From an uncultured Castellaniella sp. (GTDB lineage Bacteria > Pseudomonadota > Gammaproteobacteria > Burkholderiales > Burkholderiaceae_B), in NCBI RefSeq assembly GCF_937988725.1, contig NZ_CALKHS010000010.1, positions 744,001 through 808,000 on the forward strand: a DNA stretch of 64,000 nt, read 5' to 3'. Positions within the stretch are counted from its first letter, which is position 1. Every line of letters starts with the position of its first letter. The notes under the pieces are model-generated. The model saw only the letters and a list, made by a program, of their open reading frames with translations, made no database searches and was not told where the DNA came from. Below are positions 28,019-36,263 of the stretch, piece by piece. The position numbers and the translations under genes are program-made.

Positions 28019-29247
28019 CTCGGGTCTCCCTCGATTCGGCGATCATCCTTATCCTTGCCCGCCACGATCCTGCCGCCCTTGAAGACCAGGGAACGCGCGG
28101 GACGCATGACCACCGCTTCCGCGGCACGGTCCGCCGGGACCAGGACCATGTCCGCATTGCAGCCGACATCGAGCCCGTAATGGTCGATTCCCAGCATCCG
28201 CGCACCATTGCGAGTCGCGCAGTCCAACGCCAGGCCTATATCCTCGTCCCTCCTGAGGTCGGAACGGAATGCGACGTGCATGGCGCGCTCGAGCATGTCG
28301 CCCGTGCCATATGGAGACCAGAGATCCCGAATGCCGTCATTCCCGCACGCAAGCGTCACCCCGCGATCATGAAAAGCGCGAACGGGCGGAACGGGCAAGC
28401 TGAAGAGGGCGGACGTGACAATGGAAATATCCAATTCGGCCAGAGCGTCAAGAACGGCGGATTGCACGGGCCCCGACATTCCCGACCAGCAGAAGGCGTG
28501 GCTGATTGCGACCCTTCCGGACATGCCGAAGCTGCGTGTCCTTTCGATAATCCGCCACATTTCCCATATGCCCAGGTCGCCCGGATCATGCAGGTGGATG
28601 TCCACCCCGATATTCGCCTCACACGCGATTCGGAAGATGGCATCGAGATGGCCGCCGGGATCGCGATCCAGCCCCGCCGGATCCACGCCTCCGATCGCCG
28701 AGACCATTCCGCTTCTGGCGGCTTCCCTGAGCAGTTCTTCGGTTCCGGGCCTCGCGACAATCCCTTGCTGCGGGAACGCCACCTGCTGGACATCAATGGC
28801 GCCCTCCAGCAGTCGCGTTGCTTCCCGCACCATTTCGATGCCACGCAAACCAATGTCCGGATCCACATCCGTGTGCGTTCTGATGTGCGTCGTCCCGCAA
28901 CTGGACATTTGCCTGAGCAGCGCAAGGGTCCTTTCCATGGAAGGATAACCGACCTCAAAACGGCGGTCGCGCTCGTTGGCGATTCGCTCGGCGACGGAGG
29001 GGCCCGCAGAGTGTGGAACCCACTCGCCGCCCCAGAGCGTCTTGTCGACGTGGCAATGGCTGTCGACAAGACCCGGCAGGAGCAACTCCCCTTTCCCGTC
29101 GATCCTCGGCACGCCTGGATCAATGGCGGAATGCTTGCCTATGGACTGGATGACTCCGCCACCCACCCTGACATCCAGCGCATCGCGATGTCCATCGAGG
29201 CGGACATTGCTCAGGACAAAATCCATTTCATCCCCTGAAACACTCAT
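28015..29247 (-). CDS. Cytosine-deaminase-like metal-dependent amidohydrolase
   Basis: This CodA-type amidohydrolase is about 410 residues long. Metal-site features are visible: the HxH motif in LVDSHCHVDKTLW, a further His pair (VDIHLHDPGDLG), SHAFCWSG, and an Asp in LACGNDGIRD. These fit the cytosine deaminase / isoguanine deaminase group, which also includes N-acyl or N-isopropylammelide-type hydrolases, so the substrate is open. The ATG at 29247 has GGATGGG 7 bp upstream; an ATG 12 bp earlier (29259) is also in frame. It overlaps the cyclodeaminase-like gene by 4 bp. Confidence 0.84.
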   Translation of the reverse strand: MSVSGDEMDFVLSNVRLDGHRDALDVRVGGGVIQSIGKHSAIDPGVPRIDGKGELLLPGLVDSHCHVDKTLWGGEWVPHSAGPSVAERIANERDRRFEVGYPSMERTLALLRQMSSCGTTHIRTHTDVDPDIGLRGIEMVREATRLLEGAIDVQQVAFPQQGIVARPGTEELLREAARSGMVSAIGGVDPAGLDRDPGGHLDAIFRIACEANIGVDIHLHDPGDLGIWEMWRIIERTRSFGMSGRVAISHAFCWSGMSGPVQSAVLDALAELDISIVTSALFSLPVPPVRAFHDRGVTLACGNDGIRDLWSPYGTGDMLERAMHVAFRSDLRRDEDIGLALDCATRNGARMLGIDHYGLDVGCNADMVLVPADRAAEAVVMRPARSLVFKGGRIVAGKDKDDRRIEGDPR

Positions 29248-29305
29248 ATGAATTCCCATCCTTCATCTATATCGCGTTTTATCGCGGCCAGCATGCAAAG
29301 CGACG

Positions 29306-30736
29306 CTACTTCAACCGGCCGGAAAGAATTTCCACCCCGCGCATATTCACCGGACGTTCCACAGCCCCGCCCTTCTCCATGACGACGCTGAGCAAGCAAG
29401 ATATTGCGAAGTTGGCAACGAGCGCCACCAGACCCGAGTTGATGTTTCCAATATTCGTGTCGCTGAAATAAAACCAGGCAACGATCGCGCATCCCACGAT
29501 CATGCCGACGCACAATGCGCCCGACTTGAGGCCGCGGAAGAACATGACGCCAAACCAGGCGGGCACCAGCTGTGTCGTCAACGCCAGCGCAAGCGTGAGA
29601 AACGTCAGCATGATCGACGAAGCAAACGTCGATAACGCGGCGGTGATGATCAGAAATGCCGCCATGACCATATTGAGACTACGAGAGGTCTCCGCCTCTT
29701 TCATGGACGGGCACAGGTTCCGGCTGAAGACGCCGGCAAACATCAAGGAATTTCCAGCCAGAACAATCAGCGCCGCCAGGCCGGCCCCGGCCGCGATCAG
29801 GCCGACGATCCAGGGCGGAGCGAGATCCCTCACCACGACCAGGAACACGCGATCCGCTTTCGCCAAGTTCGGAGCATGGCCCACGCCGTAATAAGCGACG
29901 AAGACCAGCAGCGGATACATCAGCATGTACAACGGCATCCATATCACGGACTTCTTGATCGAAGACTCGGACTTGGCGGAAAACAGGAATTGCGCAGGAA
30001 GCGTCATGTAGAACTGCACGGACTGCACGAAGATCGTCGTCATGGCGAACACGAGCGCGCCGCTGGTCACAGTCCCGAGCTCGGGCTTATGTTGCGAGAC
30101 CTCGAACACGCCATGGAGGCCGCCCGCCGCGATGACGACTGCGATCCCGGCCAGGACGATGCCAAGAAACATGAACGTGTCCTTGACCACGGTCACCAGG
30201 GCCGTCGAGCGCATTCCAGATGCGAACACGTAGAGGAACGCAATGATCGCCGTCCCCACGACAATTTCCAGGCGCGTGAGCTGAAGCCCAAGCTCGCTCA
30301 GGACGACCTGCAGCCCTATGAACTGAAAGATCGCCCACGGGAACAACGCAAGCACGAAGGTGGCTGCGGAAAGTTTCTCAAGAAAACGGCTCCGGTAATG
30401 CCCATACATGACATCCGGCACAGTCACCGCGCCATAGGCCTTCCCCGCCCGCCATACCAGAGGCGCCAGAAAATAACCGAATATATAGCCCATCAGGATA
30501 TATCCGATGAACCATATCCCATATGATGCGCCTTTCGCATATATGCCGCCGGGGAAGCCGAGCATCGTGCCGATACTGTAGATTTCGCCGACCGCCAGGA
30601 AGAATATCAGCCAGCTCGGCAGGGACCTTCCCGCAATCAGCGTGCCCAGCGGCGTGCCATCGGCCGCGCCGGATCTGCCAACATACGCGACGAGCACCGA
30701 TCCCGCAATGATCAGTCCAAACAGGAGGGCAATCAT
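29306..30736 (-). CDS. Sodium:solute symporter (SSS family)
   Basis: This 476-residue inner-membrane protein has about 13 predicted helices. The LeuT-fold SSS features include GRSLPSWLIFFLAVGEIYSIGTMLGFPGGIYAKG near the front and the hydrophobic repeats through the middle. It resembles the pantothenate/proline-type symporters that pair with a small DUF3311 partner. Its start overlaps the end of that partner by 4 bp. It presumably imports the substrate of the amidohydrolase encoded downstream. Confidence 0.87.
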   Translation of the reverse strand: MIALLFGLIIAGSVLVAYVGRSGAADGTPLGTLIAGRSLPSWLIFFLAVGEIYSIGTMLGFPGGIYAKGASYGIWFIGYILMGYIFGYFLAPLVWRAGKAYGAVTVPDVMYGHYRSRFLEKLSAATFVLALFPWAIFQFIGLQVVLSELGLQLTRLEIVVGTAIIAFLYVFASGMRSTALVTVVKDTFMFLGIVLAGIAVVIAAGGLHGVFEVSQHKPELGTVTSGALVFAMTTIFVQSVQFYMTLPAQFLFSAKSESSIKKSVIWMPLYMLMYPLLVFVAYYGVGHAPNLAKADRVFLVVVRDLAPPWIVGLIAAGAGLAALIVLAGNSLMFAGVFSRNLCPSMKEAETSRSLNMVMAAFLIITAALSTFASSIMLTFLTLALALTTQLVPAWFGVMFFRGLKSGALCVGMIVGCAIVAWFYFSDTNIGNINSGLVALVANFAISCLLSVVMEKGGAVERPVNMRGVEILSGRLK

Positions 30737-30957
30737 TTTTCATCCCCCTCGATCTTGCGGTAGTGCGCCCGCTCGAAATAATGCCATGACAACCACATGC
30801 AAAGCGTCGTCAATGGCAACCAGCAAAATAGCCAGAAAAATACCAACGGTATTCCCAGCACGGTATATTCGTAGCCGCTGATTACCGGGATTCCCACCAA
30901 TATGGCGATAGCAGGTATGACGGTGGCGATCAGGATGGCCCATTTGCTTCCAATCAT
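30733..30957 (-). CDS. DUF3311 small membrane protein, symporter partner
   Basis: This 74-residue protein has two hydrophobic segments (about 8-27 and 34-55) and a basic, charged tail (HYFERAHYRKIEGDEK). DUF3311 proteins of this size are regularly encoded directly before an SSS symporter and overlap it, as here. The ATG is preceded by AGGAG and AAGGAA. It is the first gene of the four-gene cassette; its role in transport is not established. Confidence 0.8.
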   Translation of the reverse strand: MIGSKWAILIATVIPAIAILVGIPVISGYEYTVLGIPLVFFWLFCWLPLTTLCMWLSWHYFERAHYRKIEGDEK

Positions 30958-31294
30958 TTCCTTGTCTCCTTATGCCTGCCGGACGTCGGGGCTCCGTCCG
31001 GGGCATCCTGTCTCATGATCTTCGCACCGCTCGCAAAACCAACCAGGCGGCTCTCGTTGATGATAAGTGTCGGAAGTACCCGCCGGTAGTGCCAATTCGA
31101 CCCTGGCCGTGGTGCCAGCCCCGCGATGCATCACTCTGGAGAGAAGGCTGCGGTTACAGGGAAATACAGATGTCCTCGCAAGATCGCCCGCTCGACGGCG
31201 CCGACATGCCTTCGGCATTGCGATTCGCGCTGCGCAAGCGGCAAGAAACAGCAAACTCAGGAGACAAACACGTGAACAAGACCGATCTGAAAGC
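30958..31294. other. Gene-free region between the cassette and orf124
   Basis: These 337 bp contain the promoter side of the DUF3311-symporter-amidohydrolase-cyclodeaminase cassette and, at 31217-31284, a second copy of the leader of the liv-type binding-protein gene. Short frames on either strand have no similarity to known proteins that I can see. Confidence 0.6.
31217..31284 (+). repeat. Truncated duplicate of a liv binding-protein leader
   Basis: These 68 nt align without gaps to 32568-32635, the leader and first codons of the liv-type binding-protein gene. I count 7 differences (about 90% identity). The copy keeps the ribosome site (CTCAGGAGACAAACAC) but its start is GTG and similarity ends after about five codons, so it makes nothing useful. 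Confidence 0.85.
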
Positions 31295-31669
31295 TCACCA
31301 GGCGGCGCCCAACAGGAACCCGACCGTCCCTGCGAGGGCCATCAGCAGAAAACACACCAGCCATACGGCCGGCCCGACGATGCGCCGCTTGAACTGACTC
31401 AGGGAATCGGACACCAGCGCGGCCATCTCCGACCTGGCCAACAGGATCGAATCGTCGGTCTGCCGCTTCAGATGGTCGATCTGCCGGTTCAATTCGCCGG
31501 AAAGCCTGTCGATGCCGGCGGCCGCGGCCGCCTCGAAGGACCGCTCGGCGCTCTTGATCGCATCATCGACGTCCTGCTTCAGCTGGGGCCGGTACTCGTC
31601 GACAAGGCCCTGGACCGTGGTTTCCAGGGCCCTGCCGAAGTTTTCCGATGTTTCTTTGAAATCGAACAT
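31295..31669 (-). CDS. Small protein with helical middle and C-terminal membrane helix
   Basis: I do not recognise a family. The 124 residues have an acidic, helical, coiled-coil-like stretch (about 10-90) with many Asp, Glu, Arg and Gln, then a hydrophobic segment (about 98-121, VGPAVWLVCFLLMALAGTVGFLLG). It looks like a tail-anchored membrane protein with a cytoplasmic helical domain. It starts 18 bp after the EcsC gene on the same strand and is probably co-transcribed with it; the left EcsC copy has no such neighbour. The ATG at 31669 is preferred over a TTG two codons earlier. Confidence 0.6.
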   Translation of the reverse strand: MFDFKETSENFGRALETTVQGLVDEYRPQLKQDVDDAIKSAERSFEAAAAAGIDRLSGELNRQIDHLKRQTDDSILLARSEMAALVSDSLSQFKRRIVGPAVWLVCFLLMALAGTVGFLLGAAW

Positions 31670-31686
31670 AGACAATATCGCCTGTT

Positions 31687-32511
31687 TCAGCGGCTTTCCA
31701 GAGCCAGGTAGGCCGCATGCACCGCGTCCTCTCCGTACTTGCGTTCCAGCCGGCGGACGATGAAATGTCCACGCGCCACGTCCTGGAAGTGGTCGATGAA
31801 CAGCGTATTGATCACCGCGCCCCCGGCGGCGCCCAGCGCCGGGACGGCCTGGGCGGCGACCTTTTCCGTGACCTGGATGCCAAAGCGGTCGGCGACGATG
31901 GAGATCAGGCGGACCATGGCGGGCGCGGCCGCCTTGTCCGCCGCCACTTTGGCGCCCAGATAATCGGCGGCCTGGCCGACGGCCCGGGCCAGGGCCACGC
32001 GCACGGCGTAGTAGCCGCTTTCGGCGGCGTCATCGGCATCCGCCCGGCCGCCCATGGCGAAGACCATCAGGCAGGCCCGCCGGGTATCGGCGTCCCGCAG
32101 CGATTCGCCCTCGCTGCGGGCGATGGCCGCGATGGAGCGCATCATCAAGGTCGTCGAAACGGGCAGCTCCACGGCCAGGCCGGCGATGCCGAAGAATCCC
32201 CCCACCCCGCCGCTGAGCGCCGCGCCCCATTTGTGCCACTTGTCGCTGCTGCCCCCGCCCGGGACATCCTCCAAGGTGAAGATGGCCGCATCGGCCGCCT
32301 TGCTCAGCGCCGTCCTGGTCAGATCGGCGATCCGCCCATGCCAACTGGCGGGCAGCATGCCCAGGCCCTTTTCGATGGGAGCGCCGATCAGGTCGGTCAT
32401 GCGGGCCGCCAGGCCGGGGTTTTCCAGCAGCCGACGGGCCGCCTTCAGGGCCTCCAGGTCGGCAACGTCCAAGGGCCTATCCATTGCGTCGTTCTGTTCT
32501 CGTCGATCCAT
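31687..32511 (-). CDS. EcsC-family protein, intact copy
   Basis: This 274-residue protein has the EcsC domain (about 15-255), marked here by ALSKAADAAIFTLEDVPGG, GVGGFFGIAGLAVELPVSTTLMMRSIA and AVINTLFIDHFQDVARGHF. Glycine-rich hydrophobic stretches may touch membranes. EcsC was named from the Bacillus ecs operon, where it accompanies an ABC transporter; the molecular function is unknown. The gene is divergent from the liv-type binding protein with a 111-bp gap and is followed by the small membrane-tail gene. A second ATG at 32484 is a possible start. The broken copy at 26254-27022 is its paralogue. Confidence 0.82.
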   Translation of the reverse strand: MDRREQNDAMDRPLDVADLEALKAARRLLENPGLAARMTDLIGAPIEKGLGMLPASWHGRIADLTRTALSKAADAAIFTLEDVPGGGSSDKWHKWGAALSGGVGGFFGIAGLAVELPVSTTLMMRSIAAIARSEGESLRDADTRRACLMVFAMGGRADADDAAESGYYAVRVALARAVGQAADYLGAKVAADKAAAPAMVRLISIVADRFGIQVTEKVAAQAVPALGAAGGAVINTLFIDHFQDVARGHFIVRRLERKYGEDAVHAAYLALESR

Positions 32512-32567
32512 ATGGGCATTGTGCGCCGGATCGCCGGAATTCTCGACAGCGCCGCCACGCCTCTGGT

Positions 32568-32635
32568 ATTGTGATTTGCGCCGCGCAAGCGGAAAAAAAC
32601 AGCAAACTCAGGAGACAAACACATGAAAAAGACCG
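32568..32635 (+). repeat. Leader of the liv-type binding-protein gene (parent copy)
   Basis: This is the source of the copy at 31217-31284, 90% identical and ungapped over 68 nt. It carries the AGGAG ribosome site and the ATG at 32623. Confidence 0.8.
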
Positions 32636-33834
32636 CATTGGCGGCCGCGATGGCCGTCTTCGGCCTTGGCGTCAGCCTGCCTTCCCACGCCGCAGGCATC
32701 TCGGATGACGTCATCCGCATCGGCTTCATCGCCGACATGTCCGGCGTGTACGCCGACATCGACGGGCAGGCGGGGGCCGACGCCATCCGCATGGCCATCG
32801 CCGACATGGGGGGCGAGATCAACGGGAAAAAGATCGAACTGCTGACCGCCGACCACCAGAACAAGGCCGACATCGCCTCGGCCCGCGCCCGCGACTGGTT
32901 CGACACCCAGCACATGGACATGCTGATCGGCGGCACCAATTCCGCCACGGCCCTGGCCATGGCCGGCGTAGCCGCTGAAAAGAAAAAACCCTTCATCGCC
33001 ATCGGCGCAGGCTCGTCCCAGCTGACCAATGAAAAATGCACGCCCTACACCGTGCACTACGCCTACAACACGATGGCGCTGGCCAACGGCACCGGTTCCG
33101 CCGTGGTGCGCGAAGGCGGCAAGACCTGGTTCTTCCTGACGGCCGACTACGCCTTCGGCCATTCCCTGGAACAGGACACCGCCAAGGTCGTGAAGAAGGA
33201 CGGCGGCAAGGTCCTGGGCGCCGTGCGCGCGCCGATCGCCACCTCCGACTTTTCTTCCTTCCTGCTGCAGGCGCAAAGCTCGGGTGCCCAAGTGCTGGGC
33301 CTGGCCAACGCGGGCGGCGACTTCATCAATTCCGCCAAGGCCGCCAAGGAATTCGGCATCACCAAGACCATGAAGCTGGCCGGCCTGCTGGTGTTCATCA
33401 ACGACATCCATTCGCTGGGGCTGGAGAACACCGCGGGGCTGTACCTGACCACGCCCTGGTACTGGAACCAGTCCGACGATTCCCGCGCGTGGTCCAAGCG
33501 CTTCTTCGACCAGCACAAGCGCGCGCCCTCGTTCCTGCAGGCGGGCGATTATTCGGTGGCCAAGAACTATCTGGAAGCCGTCAAGGCCACGGGCACTGAC
33601 GATGGCGACGCCATCATGCAGTACCTGAAGTCCCACAAGATCAACGACATGTTCGTCAAGAACGGCTACGTGCGCAAGGACGGCCTGATGATGCACGACA
33701 TGTACCTGGCCCAAGTGAAGAAACCCGACCAGTCCAAGGCCCCGTGGGATTACTACAACATCGTGCGCACGCTGCCGGCCGAATCGGTCTATGGACCCGA
33801 ATCCGAATCGACCTGCGCCCTGCTGAAAGGCTGA
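32623..33834 (+). CDS. Branched-chain amino acid-type ABC binding protein (orphan)
   Basis: This 403-residue type I periplasmic binding protein has a clear Sec signal (MKKTALAAAMAVFGLGVSLPSHA, cleavage after AHA/SHA near residue 23). It then reads DDVIRIGFIADMSGVYADIDG and the two-lobe Leu/Ile/Val receptor fold (TADHQNKADIASARARDWFD, LIGGTNSATALAMAG). The subfamily that sits next to acyl-CoA ligases often takes up aromatic or fatty acids rather than amino acids, an inference here. It has no permease beside it. The stop is 12 bp before the ligase gene, so the two are one transcript. Confidence 0.87.
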   Translation: MKKTALAAAMAVFGLGVSLPSHAAGISDDVIRIGFIADMSGVYADIDGQAGADAIRMAIADMGGEINGKKIELLTADHQNKADIASARARDWFDTQHMDMLIGGTNSATALAMAGVAAEKKKPFIAIGAGSSQLTNEKCTPYTVHYAYNTMALANGTGSAVVREGGKTWFFLTADYAFGHSLEQDTAKVVKKDGGKVLGAVRAPIATSDFSSFLLQAQSSGAQVLGLANAGGDFINSAKAAKEFGITKTMKLAGLLVFINDIHSLGLENTAGLYLTTPWYWNQSDDSRAWSKRFFDQHKRAPSFLQAGDYSVAKNYLEAVKATGTDDGDAIMQYLKSHKINDMFVKNGYVRKDGLMMHDMYLAQVKKPDQSKAPWDYYNIVRTLPAESVYGPESESTCALLKG

Positions 33835-33846
33835 CCGGAGACCGAC

Positions 33847-35481
33847 ATGCTTCAGGCGCGAGAGGACTATGCCCGGACCTGCCAGGATTTTTCCTGGACC
33901 ATCCCGGCGCACTACAACATCGGCACGGACGTCTGTGACCGATGGGCCGACGGCAGCGGTCGTCTCGCCCTGATCGTGGACCGCGGCGACTCGCCGCCCG
34001 ACCGATACACTTTCGATCAGCTGAAACGCTGGTCCGACGAACTGGCCCTGGCGCTGCGGGCGCGGGGCGTGGAGCCCGGCGATCGGGTCGGCATCCTGCT
34101 GCCCCAGTCGCTGGAAACGGCCCTGTCCCACCTGGCCGTCTACAAGCTCGGGGCCATCGCCGTGCCCCTGTTCACGCTGTTCGGCACCGATGCCCTGCAA
34201 TACCGGCTGGGCAATTCCGGCGCGCGGGCGCTGGTCACCCACACGGAAGGCATGGGCAAGATCGCGGCCATCCGGGACGCATTGCCGGAACTGCGCTGCG
34301 TGCTGAACATCGACGCCGCGCGGCAGGACGAGAACGCCTTCTGGGGCGCCATCGAATCCCAGCAGGGCAATGTCCTGACGCCGCACGACACCCTGGCCGA
34401 CGACCCGGCGGTGATCATCTACACCTCGGGCACGACCGGCAAACCCAAGGGCGCGCTGCACGCCCACCGCATGCTGCTGGGGCACCTGCCGGGGGTCGAG
34501 ATCTCGCACAATTTCTTCCCCGACCGGGCGCGCCTCATGTGGACGCCGGCCGACTGGGCCTGGATCGGCGGCCTGATGGACGTCCTGATGCCCTCATGGC
34601 ACCACGGTGTCGCCGTCCTGGCGCACCGCTTCGGCAAATTCGACGCCGAACAGGCCTGGCGGCTGATGGCCAGGCACCAGGTCAGCCATACGTTCCTGCC
34701 GCCCACCGCCCTCAAGATGCTGCGCGCGCTGGACGCGCCGGAACGATACGGCGCCTTGCGGCTGGTTTCGGTCGCCAGCGGCGGCGAAACGCTGGGCGCC
34801 CAGTTGATCGACTGGGGACGCAAGACCCTGGGGGTCACGATCAACGAATTCTACGGGCAGACCGAGTGCAACATGATCGTGTCCTCATGCTCGGCCCTGT
34901 TCGAGCCGCGCGCGGGGGCCATGGGCCGGCCGGTGCCCGGCCACGACGTGCGGATCATCGACGAGCGCGGCCAAGTCGTGCCCGACGGCACCGAAGGCCA
35001 CATCGCCGTGCGCCGCCCGGACCCGGTGATGTTCCTGCAATACTGGGCCAATCCGCGCGCCACCGCCGATGCCTTCATCGGCGAGTTCCTGGTCACCGGG
35101 GATCGCGGCATGCGCGACGCGGACGGCTATCTCTGGTTCAAGGGCCGGGGCGACGACGTCATCACCAGCGCGGGCTACCGCATCGGCCCGGGACCGATCG
35201 AAGACTGCCTGATCAGCCACCCGGCCGTGCGGATGGCCGCCGTCATCGGGGTTCCCGACCCCGAGCGCACCGAAATCGTCAAGGCCTGCATCGTGCTGAA
35301 GGAAGGCTTCCAGCCCAGCGCCGCGCTGATCGCCGAAATTCAGGACCACGTCCGGCGGCGCGCCGCCGCCCACGAATACCCGCGCCTGATCGAGTTCATG
35401 GACGCGCTGCCCATGACGACCACCGGCAAGGTGATCCGCAAGGCGCTGCGCGACCTGCACCAGCAGCACCCGGCCTCATAG
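33847..35481 (+). CDS. AMP-forming acyl-CoA synthetase
   Basis: This 544-residue ANL-superfamily ligase activates a carboxylic acid to an acyl-adenylate and then to the CoA thioester. Visible signatures are the phosphate loop YTSGTTGKPKG at about 193-203, the A5 motif NEFYGQTECN, the A7 motif LVTGDRGMRDADGYLWFKGRGDDVI, and the C-terminal lysine in MTTTGKVIRK. It looks closest to acetate/propionate or medium-chain types. Co-transcription with a binding protein suggests that the imported acid is trapped as its CoA ester. Confidence 0.88.
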   Translation: MLQAREDYARTCQDFSWTIPAHYNIGTDVCDRWADGSGRLALIVDRGDSPPDRYTFDQLKRWSDELALALRARGVEPGDRVGILLPQSLETALSHLAVYKLGAIAVPLFTLFGTDALQYRLGNSGARALVTHTEGMGKIAAIRDALPELRCVLNIDAARQDENAFWGAIESQQGNVLTPHDTLADDPAVIIYTSGTTGKPKGALHAHRMLLGHLPGVEISHNFFPDRARLMWTPADWAWIGGLMDVLMPSWHHGVAVLAHRFGKFDAEQAWRLMARHQVSHTFLPPTALKMLRALDAPERYGALRLVSVASGGETLGAQLIDWGRKTLGVTINEFYGQTECNMIVSSCSALFEPRAGAMGRPVPGHDVRIIDERGQVVPDGTEGHIAVRRPDPVMFLQYWANPRATADAFIGEFLVTGDRGMRDADGYLWFKGRGDDVITSAGYRIGPGPIEDCLISHPAVRMAAVIGVPDPERTEIVKACIVLKEGFQPSAALIAEIQDHVRRRAAAHEYPRLIEFMDALPMTTTGKVIRKALRDLHQQHPAS

Positions 35482-35501
35482 GCCGGCCGCCGGCCCGGGC
35501 G

Positions 35502-36122
35502 TCAGTCCAGCATCAGCCAGACGCCGATGCCGGCGATCAACACGCCGGAGACGCGGTTCATCAGTTGTACGTTGGAGCGGCGGGCCAGCAGGGCGCGGGC
35601 GACCGAGCCGCCCATGGCATACAGGATCAGGCAGCACAGTTCCATGCTGAGGATGATGGCCAGCAGCAGGCTCAGCTGCGGGGCCATCGGCTGGTCGAAA
35701 TTCAGGAAGGGCGGCAACAGGGCGATGAAAAAGGCCCAGCCCTTGGGATTGGCGATGGCCGTCACCAGCCCCTGCGTGGCCAGTTGCAGGCGGCGCGGGG
35801 CACGCGCACCATCGGCCACTTCGGGAATGGCCAGCGAACCCCTGGAGCGCCACATCTCGATGCCCAGCCACACCAGATAGGCGCCGCCGCCCAATTTGAA
35901 GGCGGTGAAGAGCGGCGGGTACTGCAGCAGCACGGTGGCCACGCCCAGCACGGACGCCGCCGCGACGGTGCCCACGCCGACCAGTTCCCCCACCCACATC
36001 CAGGCGGTGCGCCGCACGCCGACGGTCATCCCCAGGCTGAGCGAGAGCATCATGCACATGCCCGGCGTCAGCGACACCAGAAAAAAGGTCAGCAGAAAGA
36101 GCGAGAACGTCGCCGAAGTCAT
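35502..36122 (-). CDS. LysE/RhtB-family amino acid exporter
   Basis: This 206-residue inner-membrane protein has five or six helices and the family motif VSLTPGMCMMLSLSLGMTVGVRR near the N-terminus, then YLVWLGIEMWRSRG and NPKGWAFFIALLPPF. It exports a hydrophilic amino acid or derivative; which one is not predictable. The ATG at 36122 is chosen; a very long reading frame continues upstream but has no similarity there. It converges on the acyl-CoA ligase. Confidence 0.85.
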   Translation of the reverse strand: MTSATFSLFLLTFFLVSLTPGMCMMLSLSLGMTVGVRRTAWMWVGELVGVGTVAAASVLGVATVLLQYPPLFTAFKLGGGAYLVWLGIEMWRSRGSLAIPEVADGARAPRRLQLATQGLVTAIANPKGWAFFIALLPPFLNFDQPMAPQLSLLLAIILSMELCCLILYAMGGSVARALLARRSNVQLMNRVSGVLIAGIGVWLMLD

Positions 36123-36263
36123 GGTGGAAATGGCCTTTGAATCCGCGCCCGCGCACATGGGGCCGCGGGGATCCGCAACGAAACCGTCGTGCGGGAAATG
36201 CAGGCCGGTCCAGGATGCGTTAGTGTACTGCTGCCGCCCAACCCCCGACATCGGATTGACGCC

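Noticed and set aside
10507..36200. Accessory region as an integrative element inserted at tRNA-Leu
   Set aside because: No integrase gene and no repeat of the tRNA 3' end was seen downstream; the left edge at the tRNA could be chance.
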